Positions 35,301-44,965 of a stretch of DNA of 64,000 nucleotides are shown piece after piece. The position numbers were made by a program, and so were the translations under genes. The notes below the pieces were generated by a model, which worked only from the letters and a program-made list of their open reading frames with translations, did no database searches and had not been told where the DNA came from. The stretch is taken from contig NZ_CP036266.1 in assembly GCF_007744075.1 (NCBI RefSeq), positions 955,001 through 1,019,000 of the forward strand. The letters are read 5' to 3'. The stretch is from Gimesia chilikensis. Lineage in GTDB: Bacteria > Planctomycetota > Planctomycetia > Planctomycetales > Planctomycetaceae. The number at the start of each line of letters is the position of its first letter. Positions within the stretch are counted from its first letter, which is position 1.

Positions 35301-35559
35301 CCATCTCGCCGCCCAGATTCTGGCGAACGAAGCAGAATCCTCGATCATTTTCTCCCAAGGCGCAGGCACGGGGACAGAGATCACAGACGATCTTTTCTCC
35401 CTCGCGATGCCACCAGCGAGCCGGATACAGGCCCTGATCACGATCCGCTGGTGACGCATGTCCGGACGAGAGAATAGGGAGTACTTTTTCTGTCATGGTT
35501 TTGTGAGAGAGAAACAGAGTATCAAAGAAGGGAGCCCTGTCCTGTTCAGAATAATACAT
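32317..35559 (-). CDS. AmmeMemoRadiSam fusion: radical SAM + AMMECR1 + Memo-like in one polypeptide
   Basis: The outermost start gives 1080 residues; ATG 35496 (residue 22) is an equally plausible start and neither has a clear Shine-Dalgarno. Residues about 50-400 are the radical SAM enzyme: a cysteine-rich entry (C59, C62, C66, C76), the cluster motif C124-x3-C128-x2-C131 in GCNLGCKFCQNW, and a zinc-ribbon-like pair (CPSC at 341, CQYC at 366). After a Ser/Gln-rich linker, about 425-610 is AMMECR1-like (LRSCCGNF, DPRFPPIS, DVEVWLLSDL). About 630-800 is an extra domain I do not recognise. Residues 816-1080 are Memo-like (VPHAGWKYSG, SEHAIEVELP, SSDMNHF, SMCG), keeping the usual His, Asp and Cys positions. 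In most genomes these are separate neighbouring genes of unknown shared function. Confidence 0.93.
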   Translation of the reverse strand: MYYSEQDRAPFFDTLFLSHKTMTEKVLPILSSGHASPADRDQGLYPARWWHREGEKIVCDLCPRACALGENDRGFCFVRQNLGGEMALTTFGRSTGFCVDPIEKKPLNHFYPGSSVLSFGTAGCNLGCKFCQNWDISKSREIERLSARAFPEEIAHVAAQLGCQSVAFTYNDPIIWSEYAIETSKACHAQGVKTVAVTAGYITESARADFFEHIDAANIDLKAFTEEFYYRITLSHLQPVLDTLGWLKRETDVWFEITNLVIPQANDDDDEFQRMCDWILNEVGDEVPLHFSAFHPDFRMLDRGGTPPETLIRAREIALAAGLKYVYTGNVNDVRRQSTYCPSCGETLIERNWYQLGKYALNGNRCQYCNTQVAGHFDQRPGNWGQKRLPVDMQSFLKQHPLPSSSSEQQKGSTSMQSDSTTARIELSPEHHQRLLQKAAAVVVGTATRTVPAEIALEELETMVINGAFVSLKRQGQLRSCCGNFGQPLPLGQALHQAAIRAAKDDPRFPPISPSEIEQLDVEVWLLSDLELVEEQGLDRLKAVQVGLHGLQIRADGRSGLLLPGVPLDHGWSEEEFLNQTCIKAGLPPTAWKDPGTTLLRYQGVSCKARLVEMLEAPLEKAAPQILSHREFAQYQQYIQSTIEALRLGQVPSYYCPQVSDANIQGVALILIHGSSSEELVLSKWALKQSFPMQSTIFSMCQQLAQIIARQNLRPGEFQVKLVLATDPALHGPVEGLNLENFDSRNRSLLVMEGQKTGWFYQREETAAEIIARAQESLSLMQLETAQVASMATQSAVSRFEIINRPRAELGTEIRPTGVAGTFYPADLESVEMQLDELFRDEAEPQTWAAAMVPHAGWKYSGKIAAEVLQRIKLPSTIIVIGPKHTREGVEWAVAPHKVWQLPNGNLEADVTLARRLAEEIPGLELDAAAHRSEHAIEVELPLIKRLAPDSHVVGIAIGGGNLQQCDEFAAGLARVIEQLDEPPLLLISSDMNHFATDAENRRLDQLALEKMDALDPDGLLETVRAQHISMCGVLPAVIVMKTLQKMGKLSQVERVGYATSGDVTGDRSRVVGYAGLLIN

Positions 35560-35680
35560 TCAAGGGGACAGGGCTAACAGTTTGTCAGATTTTTAACCGG
35601 GGAGGCGAATAGAATCATCGCTGGACCCCGGCTGGTGGGTACTGATGTTGATTATTTGTAACTGGCGTCAGGACCTGTCG

Positions 35681-35710
35681 TTGTGCTCATCTACCGCTGT
35701 CGGGTATTAT
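35681..35710 (+). promoter_or_regulatory. Sigma-70-like promoter for plsY
   Basis: TTGTGC (35681-35686) and TATTAT (35705-35710) are separated by 18 bp. The -10 box matches 5 of 6. If used, transcription starts near 35717, which rules out the outermost start at 35645 and supports ATG 35735 or 35771. Confidence 0.5.
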
Positions 35711-35734
35711 CACGAGCACAGAAAACGTCCCGTC

Positions 35735-36463
35735 ATGCCTCTGACTTTATTATACGAATCGCCTCTGCTGATGTTTACAGATTATTTCTGGTTTTTTGTC
35801 GCGGTCCTCTCCTATCTGGCCGGTTCCATTCCTTTTGGCCTGGTGACAGCCAGGCTGGTAGCCGGCACCGATATCCGTAAGGTCGGCAGTGGAAACATCG
35901 GTGCGACAAACGTGGCCCGCACGTTGGGCGCCAAATGGGGCATTGTGGTTCTGGTGCTCGATGCATTGAAAGGATTGCTGCCGGTCCTGTTCATTCCCGC
36001 GCTGTTTGTCAGCCCGGATTCCCCCGACTTCGATCATGCCCGCGTTTTGAGTGGCATTGCCACGATCGTCGGGCACATGTTTCCGGTCTGGCTTGGCTTT
36101 CGCGGAGGCAAAGGAGTGGCAACCAGTCTGGGCGTGATTCTGGTGCTGGGTCCCTGGTCAACCCTGGCGGCTGTCGGGGCATTTGCCCTGACATTTTTTG
36201 TCTCGCGGATCGTGGCGCTCAGCTCGATTGTGGCGGCACTCGCGTTTGGTATCGCCCAGTTTGTGCAGTTGGGAAGTGCAACCTTCACGCGGGAAAAATG
36301 GAGTCTGACCGCATTCAGTATCGCGGTTCCCCTGTTGATTATTATCCGTCATCGCAGCAACCTGGGACGGATCATGCGGGGGGAAGAGAAGAAGTTTCAG
36401 TTCGGCAGCCGAAACAAAGAGGGCACCGAGTCCACCTCAGCCGGTGAGCAGTCAGAGGGCTGA
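35735..36463 (+). CDS. plsY: Glycerol-3-phosphate acyltransferase PlsY
   Basis: PlsY transfers the acyl group of acyl-phosphate to glycerol 3-phosphate, making lysophosphatidic acid, the first step of phospholipid synthesis, in the membrane. Family motifs are present: SIPFGLVTARLVAGTDIRKVGSGNIGATN (as SIPFG plus GSGNIGATN), GHMFPVWLGFRGGKGVATSLG, and RHRSNLGRIMRGEEKKF at the end. There are several membrane helices. The start is taken as ATG 35735 (242 residues) because a promoter lies between it and the outermost frame start; ATG 35771 (230 residues) would be closer to the usual length of about 200. The C-terminal tail is slightly extended and polar. Confidence 0.93.
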   Translation: MPLTLLYESPLLMFTDYFWFFVAVLSYLAGSIPFGLVTARLVAGTDIRKVGSGNIGATNVARTLGAKWGIVVLVLDALKGLLPVLFIPALFVSPDSPDFDHARVLSGIATIVGHMFPVWLGFRGGKGVATSLGVILVLGPWSTLAAVGAFALTFFVSRIVALSSIVAALAFGIAQFVQLGSATFTREKWSLTAFSIAVPLLIIIRHRSNLGRIMRGEEKKFQFGSRNKEGTESTSAGEQSEG

Positions 36464-36586
36464 ACGGTTTCGTTTTGGTTGATAGTCGGAGAATCAGCCG
36501 CGAGAGATCATCCTGATCCTGTCGCTGGCTCAGATTCCATTACGGTGTGAGACCTTTCCTGAATCCTGCAGGAAAGCAGACCTCGA

Positions 36587-36820
36587 TCAGGATTCAACGC
36601 GAATGTTGTTGGTGAGGGCGTACTGATCGATTTCACTCAGTGCGGCATGGGTTGCCAGCTGTTTGTGGTAAAAGGAATCAGTGCGTCCCGAAAGCACGAC
36701 GATCTCTCCCAGAATATCCACTTTCAGCGACTGAACCTGACTGCCGGTTCTCAGGGCAATGGTCTGTTCAATCTTTTCTGATAGCTTCCTGGCTTTTTGA
36801 GAGTAGGTTTCGACGGTCAT
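36587..36820 (-). CDS. Single BON-domain protein, 77 residues
   Basis: A perfect AAGGAGG Shine-Dalgarno precedes ATG 36820. The sequence KARKLSEKIEQTIALRTGSQ, then LKVDILGEIVVLSGRTDSFYHKQLATHAAL, has the helix-strand-strand pattern of the BON (OsmY/nodulation) domain, normally found in tandem in periplasmic phospholipid- or membrane-binding proteins. Here it stands alone and without a signal peptide, so it is probably cytoplasmic. Such stand-alone BON proteins recur in planctomycetes, with unknown function. Confidence 0.85.
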   Translation of the reverse strand: MTVETYSQKARKLSEKIEQTIALRTGSQVQSLKVDILGEIVVLSGRTDSFYHKQLATHAALSEIDQYALTNNIRVES

Positions 36821-37205
36821 AAGCGATCCTCCTTGAAATCAGTAAAAGTACTAACAGACAATCACTTGTGTTCCAGCCAGCGCACAATCCAGGCTGTGAT
36901 GACGTTCAAGGCAGGTAACTCTGAGGCAGCAATCTCTGGAAACTTCAGTCAGAAGACACTGTTCCACACCGGGTAGAACGCTAAGCTCATTTCTGTCAGC
37001 GTAAATCTTAATTGAATACTTCCTGAAATTCAGGGGAGACGGAACAGCCGCTGGCTCCAGGGTCCTGTCGCTGAAGCCCGCAACCGGAAGATCCCCCACT
37101 GAATTTTTAATGAAGTAAATTTATCGACCTGTCTCTCGTTCGTCAAACAAAATTGTGAACGAATGGTACGATTCGAGGGAAATAACTCGTTTGAAACCGT
37201 GCTCG
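36821..37205. other. Intergenic region upstream of the BON gene, possible tiny ORF
   Basis: The only candidate gene in these 385 bp is a minus-strand frame, 36851-37099, of 82 residues starting at GTG. Its second half has strand-like hydrophobic periodicity (KYSIKIYADRNELSVLPG, CCLRVTCLERHHSLDCAL), but it lacks a clear ribosome site and matches no family I know. I do not call it a gene. Confidence 0.3.
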
Positions 37206-38537
37206 CTATTTCTCTGAATCGGACTGCCAGATCCAGACCAGTGCTTCCGGCAGAACGGCTTTTCCGTGCCGGCTGCTGTGCATGCCATGTCCTTCAACGA
37301 ACCAGTATTCGTAGCCACTGTAAGCCAACGCGGCTGCCATCCGTTCATTGTTCAAAAACCAGTTGCCCAGCTTATTGTCCAGGTCGTTATCTCCGTCCTG
37401 CAGAAAGACTTTGATCTTCTTCTGTGGATACTGTTTACGGATCAGCCCCGGGTAATCGTGGGCGGTTTTCCAGGGACCAAACTGGTCGAGAGGCAGCGTG
37501 TTTTTCTCGCGGGACGGGTAATCGTCGATTCCGCGGAAGTCACAGAAACTACCCACAAATGAGATCACTTTGCCGAACAGGTCATTCCGATGCCAGGCGG
37601 CCGTGAAGGCACAGCTTCCACCGGAAGAGGCACCACAGAAAATATGATCTTCCGGCTTGTCCGAGATCCGGTATTCTTTGCGGACGATGGGCAGCATTTC
37701 TTCATCGAGGAATGTGGCATACTGCGCGGTACAGGTATCGTATTCGTTGCTGCGGTTACGGACTTCCTGCTTCCCTTTCGTGCCGGCAGGGAAGACGCCC
37801 GGATTGATGAAGACAGCAATGGTCACCGGAATTTTTTTCGCGTGGATCAGGTTGTCCAGCACGATGGTCGCATTGCCGTCATTGTGACAGTATCCGCCGC
37901 CATCCGCGAAGACGATCAGCTTGGCTGGAGTCTGTGAGTCTTTGTATTGAGCTGGCACATAGACCCACCAGTCACGGACGGTGCCGGGATAATGTTTCTG
38001 GCTTTCAAAGGCGGGCATCTTGGTGAGCTTACCCTCGGGTATACCGGGCTGTTTCACGCTTTCGGGTTTCCATTCATAGCTTTCGAACCCGAAGCGACTG
38101 TTTTTGCCGGCCGGTAAACGGTCACCGTTAACGTCATAACGATAATGGACTGAGGAGAAGTTCGGGAAACGTTCCACCCGGGCAAAGTAACCGGTGTTTC
38201 CCAGCTCGATCATGGGCCATGAGCGGCCTTTCTCAGCGAAAATCACGACCTGGTCACCCGGCTGTGATTTGAAGAACCAGCCGGCGTAGCCGCCACCATC
38301 GTCGGTCTTCTGAATCAGATACTTCTGGTCCCCTTTGGTGAGATCCTTTTCTTTCTGGTATTTCTTTTTGAAAAATTCCAGCACCTGTTTCTGATTAGCC
38401 TGACTGACGGGAGCCTGTAATAATTCAGAGACTTCCTGCAGCGTCTGAGGTGCAGCGGTCAGCGGATTGATGAGACACAGCATTAAGCCGGCCCAGACGG
38501 ACAGCGAGACGGTTGATGGGCGAGGTAACAATCGCAT
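37206..38537 (-). CDS. Exported esterase of the enterochelin-esterase/esterase D-like group
   Basis: The protein is 443 residues with a signal peptide (VSLSVWAGLMLCLINPLTAAP). An N-terminal beta-rich part of about 160 residues precedes an alpha/beta-hydrolase domain. The nucleophile elbow is G-A-S-S-G-G (CGASSGGSCAFTAAW), the acid is in LQDGDNDLDN and the histidine in EGHGMHSSRHG. Related proteins hydrolyse esters of siderophores or of acetylated and feruloylated polysaccharides; planctomycete copies usually accompany polysaccharide degradation. No polysaccharide genes adjoin it, so the substrate is open. It is followed by the BON gene after a gap of about 385 bp. Confidence 0.9.
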   Translation of the reverse strand: MRLLPRPSTVSLSVWAGLMLCLINPLTAAPQTLQEVSELLQAPVSQANQKQVLEFFKKKYQKEKDLTKGDQKYLIQKTDDGGGYAGWFFKSQPGDQVVIFAEKGRSWPMIELGNTGYFARVERFPNFSSVHYRYDVNGDRLPAGKNSRFGFESYEWKPESVKQPGIPEGKLTKMPAFESQKHYPGTVRDWWVYVPAQYKDSQTPAKLIVFADGGGYCHNDGNATIVLDNLIHAKKIPVTIAVFINPGVFPAGTKGKQEVRNRSNEYDTCTAQYATFLDEEMLPIVRKEYRISDKPEDHIFCGASSGGSCAFTAAWHRNDLFGKVISFVGSFCDFRGIDDYPSREKNTLPLDQFGPWKTAHDYPGLIRKQYPQKKIKVFLQDGDNDLDNKLGNWFLNNERMAAALAYSGYEYWFVEGHGMHSSRHGKAVLPEALVWIWQSDSEK

Positions 38538-38742
38538 GGCAGGAGACTCCTGGTAAATGATCTCGGTAAATGCTCTCGGGCAGATCAGGGAAGATTCTAT
38601 GGCAGAGGCAACCCGGCTTTCCCGGTTTGCCTGAACTTGAAATTACAGATCCTATTACACTAGGTGTCGAGTTGATTTTCAATTCTGACTGCGGTTGGAA
38701 TTCAAATCTGTTGATTCATCAGAGAAAGTGGAGGCTGTCCGT

Positions 38743-38770
38743 TTGGATCAATTGCGAATCCAGCTACAAT
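38743..38770 (+). promoter_or_regulatory. Sigma-70-like promoter for coaD
   Basis: TTGGAT (38743-38748) and TACAAT (38765-38770) are separated by 16 bp. The -10 box matches 5 of 6. It lies about 43 bp upstream of the GTG start at 38813. Confidence 0.5.
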
Positions 38771-38812
38771 GAAAGGAGTTATTGATCACCCCCGGAGAGG
38801 AAAGGCAGTGTC

Positions 38813-39343
38813 GTGACAGGTTCGCTCAATCCACATCATGCTGTTTATGTCGGCAGTTTTGATCCACCAACCCTGGGTCATCTGGATATTGTGGAACGGG
38901 GCGCCGTGATTTACGACAAGATCACCGTGGGCATCGGGATCAACCCCGATAAACGTCCGCTGTTTTCCCCCGAGGAACGACAACAACAGCTGGAACTGCT
39001 TGTCCAGAACTGTCCGAATGTGGAAGTCAAATGCTTCCAGGGGCTGGCTGTCAACTTCGTAAAAGAGTGTGGCGGCGGCGTCATGCTTCGCGGGTTGCGT
39101 ACCTTGACCGATGTGGAAGCAGAATTCACGATGTCGCTGGCTAACCGCACGCTGGCAGGTGATATCGAAACGGTCTTCCTGATGGCCAGTGAAAAATATA
39201 CGCACATCTCCAGTTCGCTGATCAAACAGATCGCGCAGCTGGGCGGTGATGTGGCTGAAGAGAAACTCAGGGACTTCGTACCCCGTCAGGTGGTCGCCCC
39301 CCTGATCGAAAAATTTGCATCAAAAACTTCTGCTCAGGAATAG
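38813..39343 (+). CDS. coaD: Phosphopantetheine adenylyltransferase
   Basis: CoaD adenylates 4'-phosphopantetheine with ATP to make dephospho-CoA, the penultimate step of CoA synthesis. The 176-residue product has the nucleotidyltransferase signature (YVGSFDPPTLGHLDIVERG, with T-x-G-H), the pantetheine/ATP-site phrase VMLRGLRTLTDVEAEF and the ISSSLIKQIA motif. It starts at GTG 38813, behind a good promoter. The thioredoxin-like gene follows 39 bp later on the same strand, so the two may be co-transcribed. Confidence 0.96.
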   Translation: MTGSLNPHHAVYVGSFDPPTLGHLDIVERGAVIYDKITVGIGINPDKRPLFSPEERQQQLELLVQNCPNVEVKCFQGLAVNFVKECGGGVMLRGLRTLTDVEAEFTMSLANRTLAGDIETVFLMASEKYTHISSSLIKQIAQLGGDVAEEKLRDFVPRQVVAPLIEKFASKTSAQE

Positions 39344-39382
39344 CGTAATACTTCCTGATCAATTGAGAAAGGAGAACATACC

Positions 39383-39976
<594 letters not shown>

Positions 39977-40000
39977 ACGCTGTATCAGCTACACGAACTC

Positions 40001-40034
40001 AACTCTCTTCGCCGCCGGCGGAGAGAGTTTTTTC
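40001..40034 (+). terminator. Strong intrinsic terminator after the coaD/thioredoxin-like unit
   Basis: A 13-bp stem pairs AACTCTCTTCGCC (40001-40013) with GGCGGAGAGAGTT (40017-40029) around a three-base loop, with one G-T pair. A run of T follows to 40033. This is a textbook rho-independent terminator, 24 bp after the stop. Confidence 0.9.
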
Positions 40035-40074
40035 ATGCGCGGTTCTCAAAAATCGGGGTTCCAGAAGAGCTCGC

Positions 40075-40104
40075 TTGTAATCAGGCAGGACCTGTGCCTA
40101 CAAT
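40075..40104 (+). promoter_or_regulatory. Sigma-70-like promoter for the dehydrogenase/cytochrome gene
   Basis: TTGTAA (40075-40080) and TACAAT (40099-40104) are separated by 18 bp. The -10 box matches 5 of 6. The expected transcript start near 40111 fits ATG 40172. Confidence 0.5.
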
Positions 40105-40171
40105 TTATTAACCTTCCTTCTTAATGTTCTGTGCACTGCAGGATGTCACTTTAGCCGTTGAGAGGTTTCTG

Positions 40172-43100
40172 ATGCGTTCTATTCTCTGCAAACCGACTCT
40201 GCTTCTCACTGCAGGAACCATTCTCGCGATCGGAGCGATCAACGCTGGTCGCATCACTTCCGCTGAGAATCGTCCGATGCCAAATGATTCGCTGGCGGAA
40301 AAGCTGCCTCACCTGGAACCGACCGCACCGGACAAAGCAGAAGAGACCTTCCGCCTGCTCAACGGTTTTCGCATGGAACTGCTGGCGGCGGAACCTTTAG
40401 TCACCGATCCGGTAGCGATGCAGTATGACGAGAACGGACTCGCGTATGTGATCGAGATGAATGATTATCCCTACACGGATAAATCGAAAGATGAAGCCTG
40501 GGCTGAGCAGAAGTCAGCACCGATCGGCAAAGTGCGTGTGCTGGAAGATGTCGACGGGGACGGCAAATTCGATCGTTCGACGATCTTTGCCGAGGGGCTC
40601 TCCTGGCCCACCGGTCTGGCCTTCTGGAAAGGGGGCGTCTATGTCTCAGCGACTCCCGATATCTGGTATTTCAAAGATACTGACGGCGACCATAAAGCCG
40701 ATATCAAACGCAAAGTCTTCACCGGCTTTCGCAAGTACAACGTGCAGGCCGTGATGAATAACCTCAAGTGGGGCCTCGATCATCAGATCTATGGTGCAGG
40801 GGGGAGTAACGGCGGAGTCATCCAGGTCGTAGGGGCTCCCAAGAGTGATCCGATCAACATGGGGCGTCGGGATTTCCGCTTTGATGCAGATACAGAAACG
40901 TTCGAAGTGATCTCTGGAGGCGCCCGCTTCGGAAATACTTTCGATGACTGGGGCAACCGGTTCATCTGTAACATCCGCAACCCGCTGATGCACATCGTTC
41001 TGCCGACAAAGTATTTGCAGCGGAATCGTTATCTGCCGGTGACTTCGGCCATCAATGATGTTGCCAATGCCGGCGATTCGATTGCCGTCTATCGCGTCAG
41101 TCCTCCCGAACCCTGGCGGATCATCAATGCCCGCCGTCTCTCCAATGATCCGGACTCTCGCTCACCCAGCAGTGAGAAGCATGCCACCGGTTTTGTGACT
41201 TCCGCTGCCGGGATTACCTTCTATCGGGGTGCCGCTTATCCGTCCGAGTATTACAACAATGCCTTTATCGGAGAGGTGGCCGGCAATCTCGTGATGCGGT
41301 ATCGGGTCGCACCGGACGGGGTTACGTTTAAAGCGGATCGCGCCCATGAAAAAGTGGAATTCCTGGCGTCGACCGATAACTGGTTCCGGCCAGTCAACTT
41401 TCTGAACGCACCCGATGGGACGCTGCACGTGCTCGACATGTATCGCGAGAACATCGAGCATCCCTGGTCGATGCCCGAGGATATCAAGGCACATCTGGAT
41501 CTCACCAGTGGACGCGACCGGGGCCGCATCTATCGGATGCTGCCTGCGAAATATCCGGATGGTTTCCAGAAACCGGAACCACCGCGACTGGGTGAAGCTG
41601 ATATCAATCGACTGATTGCTGAACTGGAGAATCCGAATGTCTGGTGGCGTGATACCGCGCATCGACTGATCTATGAACGTCAGGATCCCCGGGCGATCCC
41701 TCTGCTGGTTCAACTCTTCCAGCAGAGCCCGTCTGCCCTGGCGCGGCTGCATGCACTCTGGTCTCTGCAGGGACTCAAGGCACTTGATGAAGAGCTGCTG
41801 CTGCAGGCCCTGTCTGACAGTGAACCGGAAATCAGGCGGGCCGGGGTCAGGCTGGCGGAGCCGGAATTGAATCAGAGTGCAGCACTGAAAAAGAAAGTCA
41901 TTGCACTGGCGAAAGACGACGATTCCCGCGTCCGGTTCCAGACGGCTTTCACCCTGGGAGAAGTGACAGGACCGGAAGCGGCGAAAGCACTCTATACGAT
42001 TGTTCGCCAGGATTATGGTGATCCCTGGATCCGAACGGCGGTGCTCAGTTCGTTGTCCGAATCGACGGCGGATTTCCTGGCCAGCCTGCTCTCAGATGTC
42101 AAGTTTGCAGCCAGCCCGCAGGCACGTCCTCTATTGAGCCAACTGGCCAATGTGATCGGGACACGACAGCAGCCAGCAGAAGTCGAACGAATCCTCGAAC
42201 TGGCAGCCCGCTATGATTACCCTGATAAACCCCGGCAGACGGCTGCGGTGCAGACTGAGCTCCTGCGTGGGCTGGGAGAGGGGCTCAAGCGCAGTGGTAA
42301 ATCACTGTTGCTGTATGCCACCAACGAGAATACGGATGCTGCTCGCCTGATCCGCACGCAGATCTCACAGGCGAAGAAAACCGCAGCTGATCGGCGGGAA
42401 ACCTCTGCCAGACGGCTGGGATCTATCGACCTCCTGAGTTGCACCGATCTGGCTACTGCACAGTCAGCCCTGCTGCCATTGCTCGATGCGCGCGAAACAC
42501 AGGAACTGCAGTCTGCGGTGGTGGTCGCACTCACCAGTTTTGCCGATCCCCGGGTCGCGGATCTGCTGCTGGAAAAATATCCCTCATTGACTCCCGCGAT
42601 CAGAAGAGAAATAGTGGACCGTCTGCTCAGAAGGCAGGACTGGATTCTGCAACTGTTCTCTGCACTCGAGAATCGCACGGTTTCCTTGAGTCAGATTCCG
42701 CAAGTCCGGCGCGATATTCTGATGAAGAGTACGAATCCGGAAATTCAGAAGCAGGCAAAAAAGTTATTTGCCGGTGAGGTGCTCGGACCGCGTCGGGAGA
42801 TTATCGCCGCCTATCAGCCTGCGTTGTCAGCGAAGACAGATCTCTCAGCTGGCAAGCGAATCTTTAAACGTGAATGCCTGACCTGTCACCGACTGGGGCA
42901 GGAAGGCTACGAAGTCGGCCCGAACCTGGAGACCATTAAAAACCGGACCGCTTCCGAAATTCTGGTGCATGTGCTCGACCCCAATAAAGAGGTCTCTCCC
43001 AATTACCTGGAATTTGTGGTGGTAACCGATGAGGGGCTGATTGAAACGGGAATCATTGTGAATGAAACGCCCTCCAGCATTACGCTCAAGAAGGCGGAGA

Positions 43101-43243
43101 ATAAAAAGGTCACCATCCTGCGAGAGAATATCGATGAGATCAAAAGTTCCGGCAAGTCACTGATGCCAGAAGGCTTTGAGAAAAAGATTCAGACTCAGGA
43201 AATGGCTGATCTGATCGCTTATCTGTTGTCACTCGAAAACTGA
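40172..43243 (+). CDS. PVC-type exported dehydrogenase with HEAT repeats and CxxCH cytochrome c domain
   Basis: ATG 40172 is preferred over 40124 because GAGAGG precedes it and a signal peptide starts at once. The protein is 1023 residues. The N-terminal half is the beta-propeller-like putative membrane-bound dehydrogenase domain (GFRMELLAAEPLVTDPVAM, VLEDVDGDGKFDRSTIFAEG, VYVSATPDIWYFKDTDGDHK), related to sorbosone/glucose dehydrogenases. The middle (about 480-850) is HEAT-like helical repeats. The end holds a planctomycete-type heme site, CLTCH near residue 903, followed by GYEVGPNLE and LDPNKEVSPNYLEF. It probably oxidises a sugar or alcohol outside the cytoplasm and passes electrons to its own heme. 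The substrate is unknown. Confidence 0.94.
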   Translation: MRSILCKPTLLLTAGTILAIGAINAGRITSAENRPMPNDSLAEKLPHLEPTAPDKAEETFRLLNGFRMELLAAEPLVTDPVAMQYDENGLAYVIEMNDYPYTDKSKDEAWAEQKSAPIGKVRVLEDVDGDGKFDRSTIFAEGLSWPTGLAFWKGGVYVSATPDIWYFKDTDGDHKADIKRKVFTGFRKYNVQAVMNNLKWGLDHQIYGAGGSNGGVIQVVGAPKSDPINMGRRDFRFDADTETFEVISGGARFGNTFDDWGNRFICNIRNPLMHIVLPTKYLQRNRYLPVTSAINDVANAGDSIAVYRVSPPEPWRIINARRLSNDPDSRSPSSEKHATGFVTSAAGITFYRGAAYPSEYYNNAFIGEVAGNLVMRYRVAPDGVTFKADRAHEKVEFLASTDNWFRPVNFLNAPDGTLHVLDMYRENIEHPWSMPEDIKAHLDLTSGRDRGRIYRMLPAKYPDGFQKPEPPRLGEADINRLIAELENPNVWWRDTAHRLIYERQDPRAIPLLVQLFQQSPSALARLHALWSLQGLKALDEELLLQALSDSEPEIRRAGVRLAEPELNQSAALKKKVIALAKDDDSRVRFQTAFTLGEVTGPEAAKALYTIVRQDYGDPWIRTAVLSSLSESTADFLASLLSDVKFAASPQARPLLSQLANVIGTRQQPAEVERILELAARYDYPDKPRQTAAVQTELLRGLGEGLKRSGKSLLLYATNENTDAARLIRTQISQAKKTAADRRETSARRLGSIDLLSCTDLATAQSALLPLLDARETQELQSAVVVALTSFADPRVADLLLEKYPSLTPAIRREIVDRLLRRQDWILQLFSALENRTVSLSQIPQVRRDILMKSTNPEIQKQAKKLFAGEVLGPRREIIAAYQPALSAKTDLSAGKRIFKRECLTCHRLGQEGYEVGPNLETIKNRTASEILVHVLDPNKEVSPNYLEFVVVTDEGLIETGIIVNETPSSITLKKAENKKVTILRENIDEIKSSGKSLMPEGFEKKIQTQEMADLIAYLLSLEN

Positions 43244-43261
43244 GAAGACAACTCCGAAAGA

Positions 43262-43302
43262 CCATAAAAAACGCCCCTGATTCCATGGAATTCAGGGGCG
43301 TT
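43262..43302 (-). terminator. Intrinsic terminator for the lipoprotein gene
   Basis: On the minus strand an 11-bp stem (43292-43302 with 43270-43280) is followed by TTTTTT (43271-43266), 25 bp after the lipoprotein stop. On the plus strand the T run is lacking, although it may still slow the incoming dehydrogenase transcript. Confidence 0.8.
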
Positions 43303-43327
43303 GATGTTTTGTGGTCAGCGGGTGGAA

Positions 43328-43765
43328 TTATTCAGTGCTGAGCGTAAAGTTGATGATGTTTTCCCCCGGTTTGACCTCTTCGGTCAGAGTGGTTTGCGAA
43401 TTGTACATGGGAGGAATCGTTTCTTTCGCCGGGGCGCCACTCTCTTCGCCGCCGGATTCTTCAGAAGCGCTGTCGGTCTGGGCCGTGGTGATGCTCACCT
43501 TGTGTTGACCGATCTTGGCTCCCTTGGTATCGCCTACGTATTCCAGTTCGTAGTTACCTTCGGCGTCGGTTACTCCCATGGAAGACCGACCATTTTCGGG
43601 GCTGAATACCACCATCACGTCGGTCAGTGGTTCACCATTCATTGTGATCGTACCGGTGACGGTTCCCAGGTCGGGCTGGTCAGTCGGGGCACCACCACAG
43701 CCGACCAGCGGCAGACAAAGGGCACACAACAATAAGAACCAGGTTGGTTTACCTGTTGATTTCAT
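43328..43765 (-). CDS. Lipoprotein with carboxypeptidase-regulatory/transthyretin-like domain
   Basis: The 145-residue product has a lipobox at the end of its signal peptide (LCLPLVGC, Cys at about residue 23). A beta-sandwich-like domain follows (TVTGTITMNGEPLTDVMVVF, VTDAEGNYELEYVG, IGQHKVSITT), then an acidic Ser/Glu/Gly insertion and a terminal strand (GENIINFTLS). Small lipoproteins of this type are common in planctomycetes beside DUF1559 genes, as here, where a DUF1559 gene lies 195 bp upstream on the same strand. Function is unknown. Confidence 0.9.
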   Translation of the reverse strand: MKSTGKPTWFLLLCALCLPLVGCGGAPTDQPDLGTVTGTITMNGEPLTDVMVVFSPENGRSSMGVTDAEGNYELEYVGDTKGAKIGQHKVSITTAQTDSASEESGGEESGAPAKETIPPMYNSQTTLTEEVKPGENIINFTLSTE

Positions 43766-43891
43766 TCATCATCTCCTGAGCGCGTTTCGGCGACAATTCG
43801 CCGTGTAAGTATGGGAAAAAGCAAAGGACGATCTTAGAGCAGGGCTTGTGGAATCTCAACCCAGCGCAGAGAGGCGTAATCCGTAATAAGA

Positions 43892-43926
43892 GAGAGACAA
43901 GCAGCAGCATTGGCCGCTTGTCTCTC
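43892..43926 (-). terminator. Hairpin after the DUF1559 gene, probable terminator
   Basis: GAGAGACAAGC (43892-43902) pairs with GCTTGTCTCTC (43916-43926), an 11-bp perfect stem with a 13-base loop. On the minus strand it is followed only by a short T-rich stretch (TTATT). It lies about 35 bp past the DUF1559 stop. Confidence 0.6.
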
Positions 43927-43960
43927 AAGAAAACAGATTCACTCTGGACGACCGCGTCGT

Positions 43961-44965
<1,005 letters not shown>

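Noticed and set aside
36554..36576. Short hairpin between plsY and the BON gene as a terminator
   Set aside because: An 8-bp stem is present but no T run follows on either strand.
36851..37099. 82-residue minus-strand frame starting at GTG
   Set aside because: Some strand-like periodicity, but no clear ribosome site and no family; not enough to call a gene.
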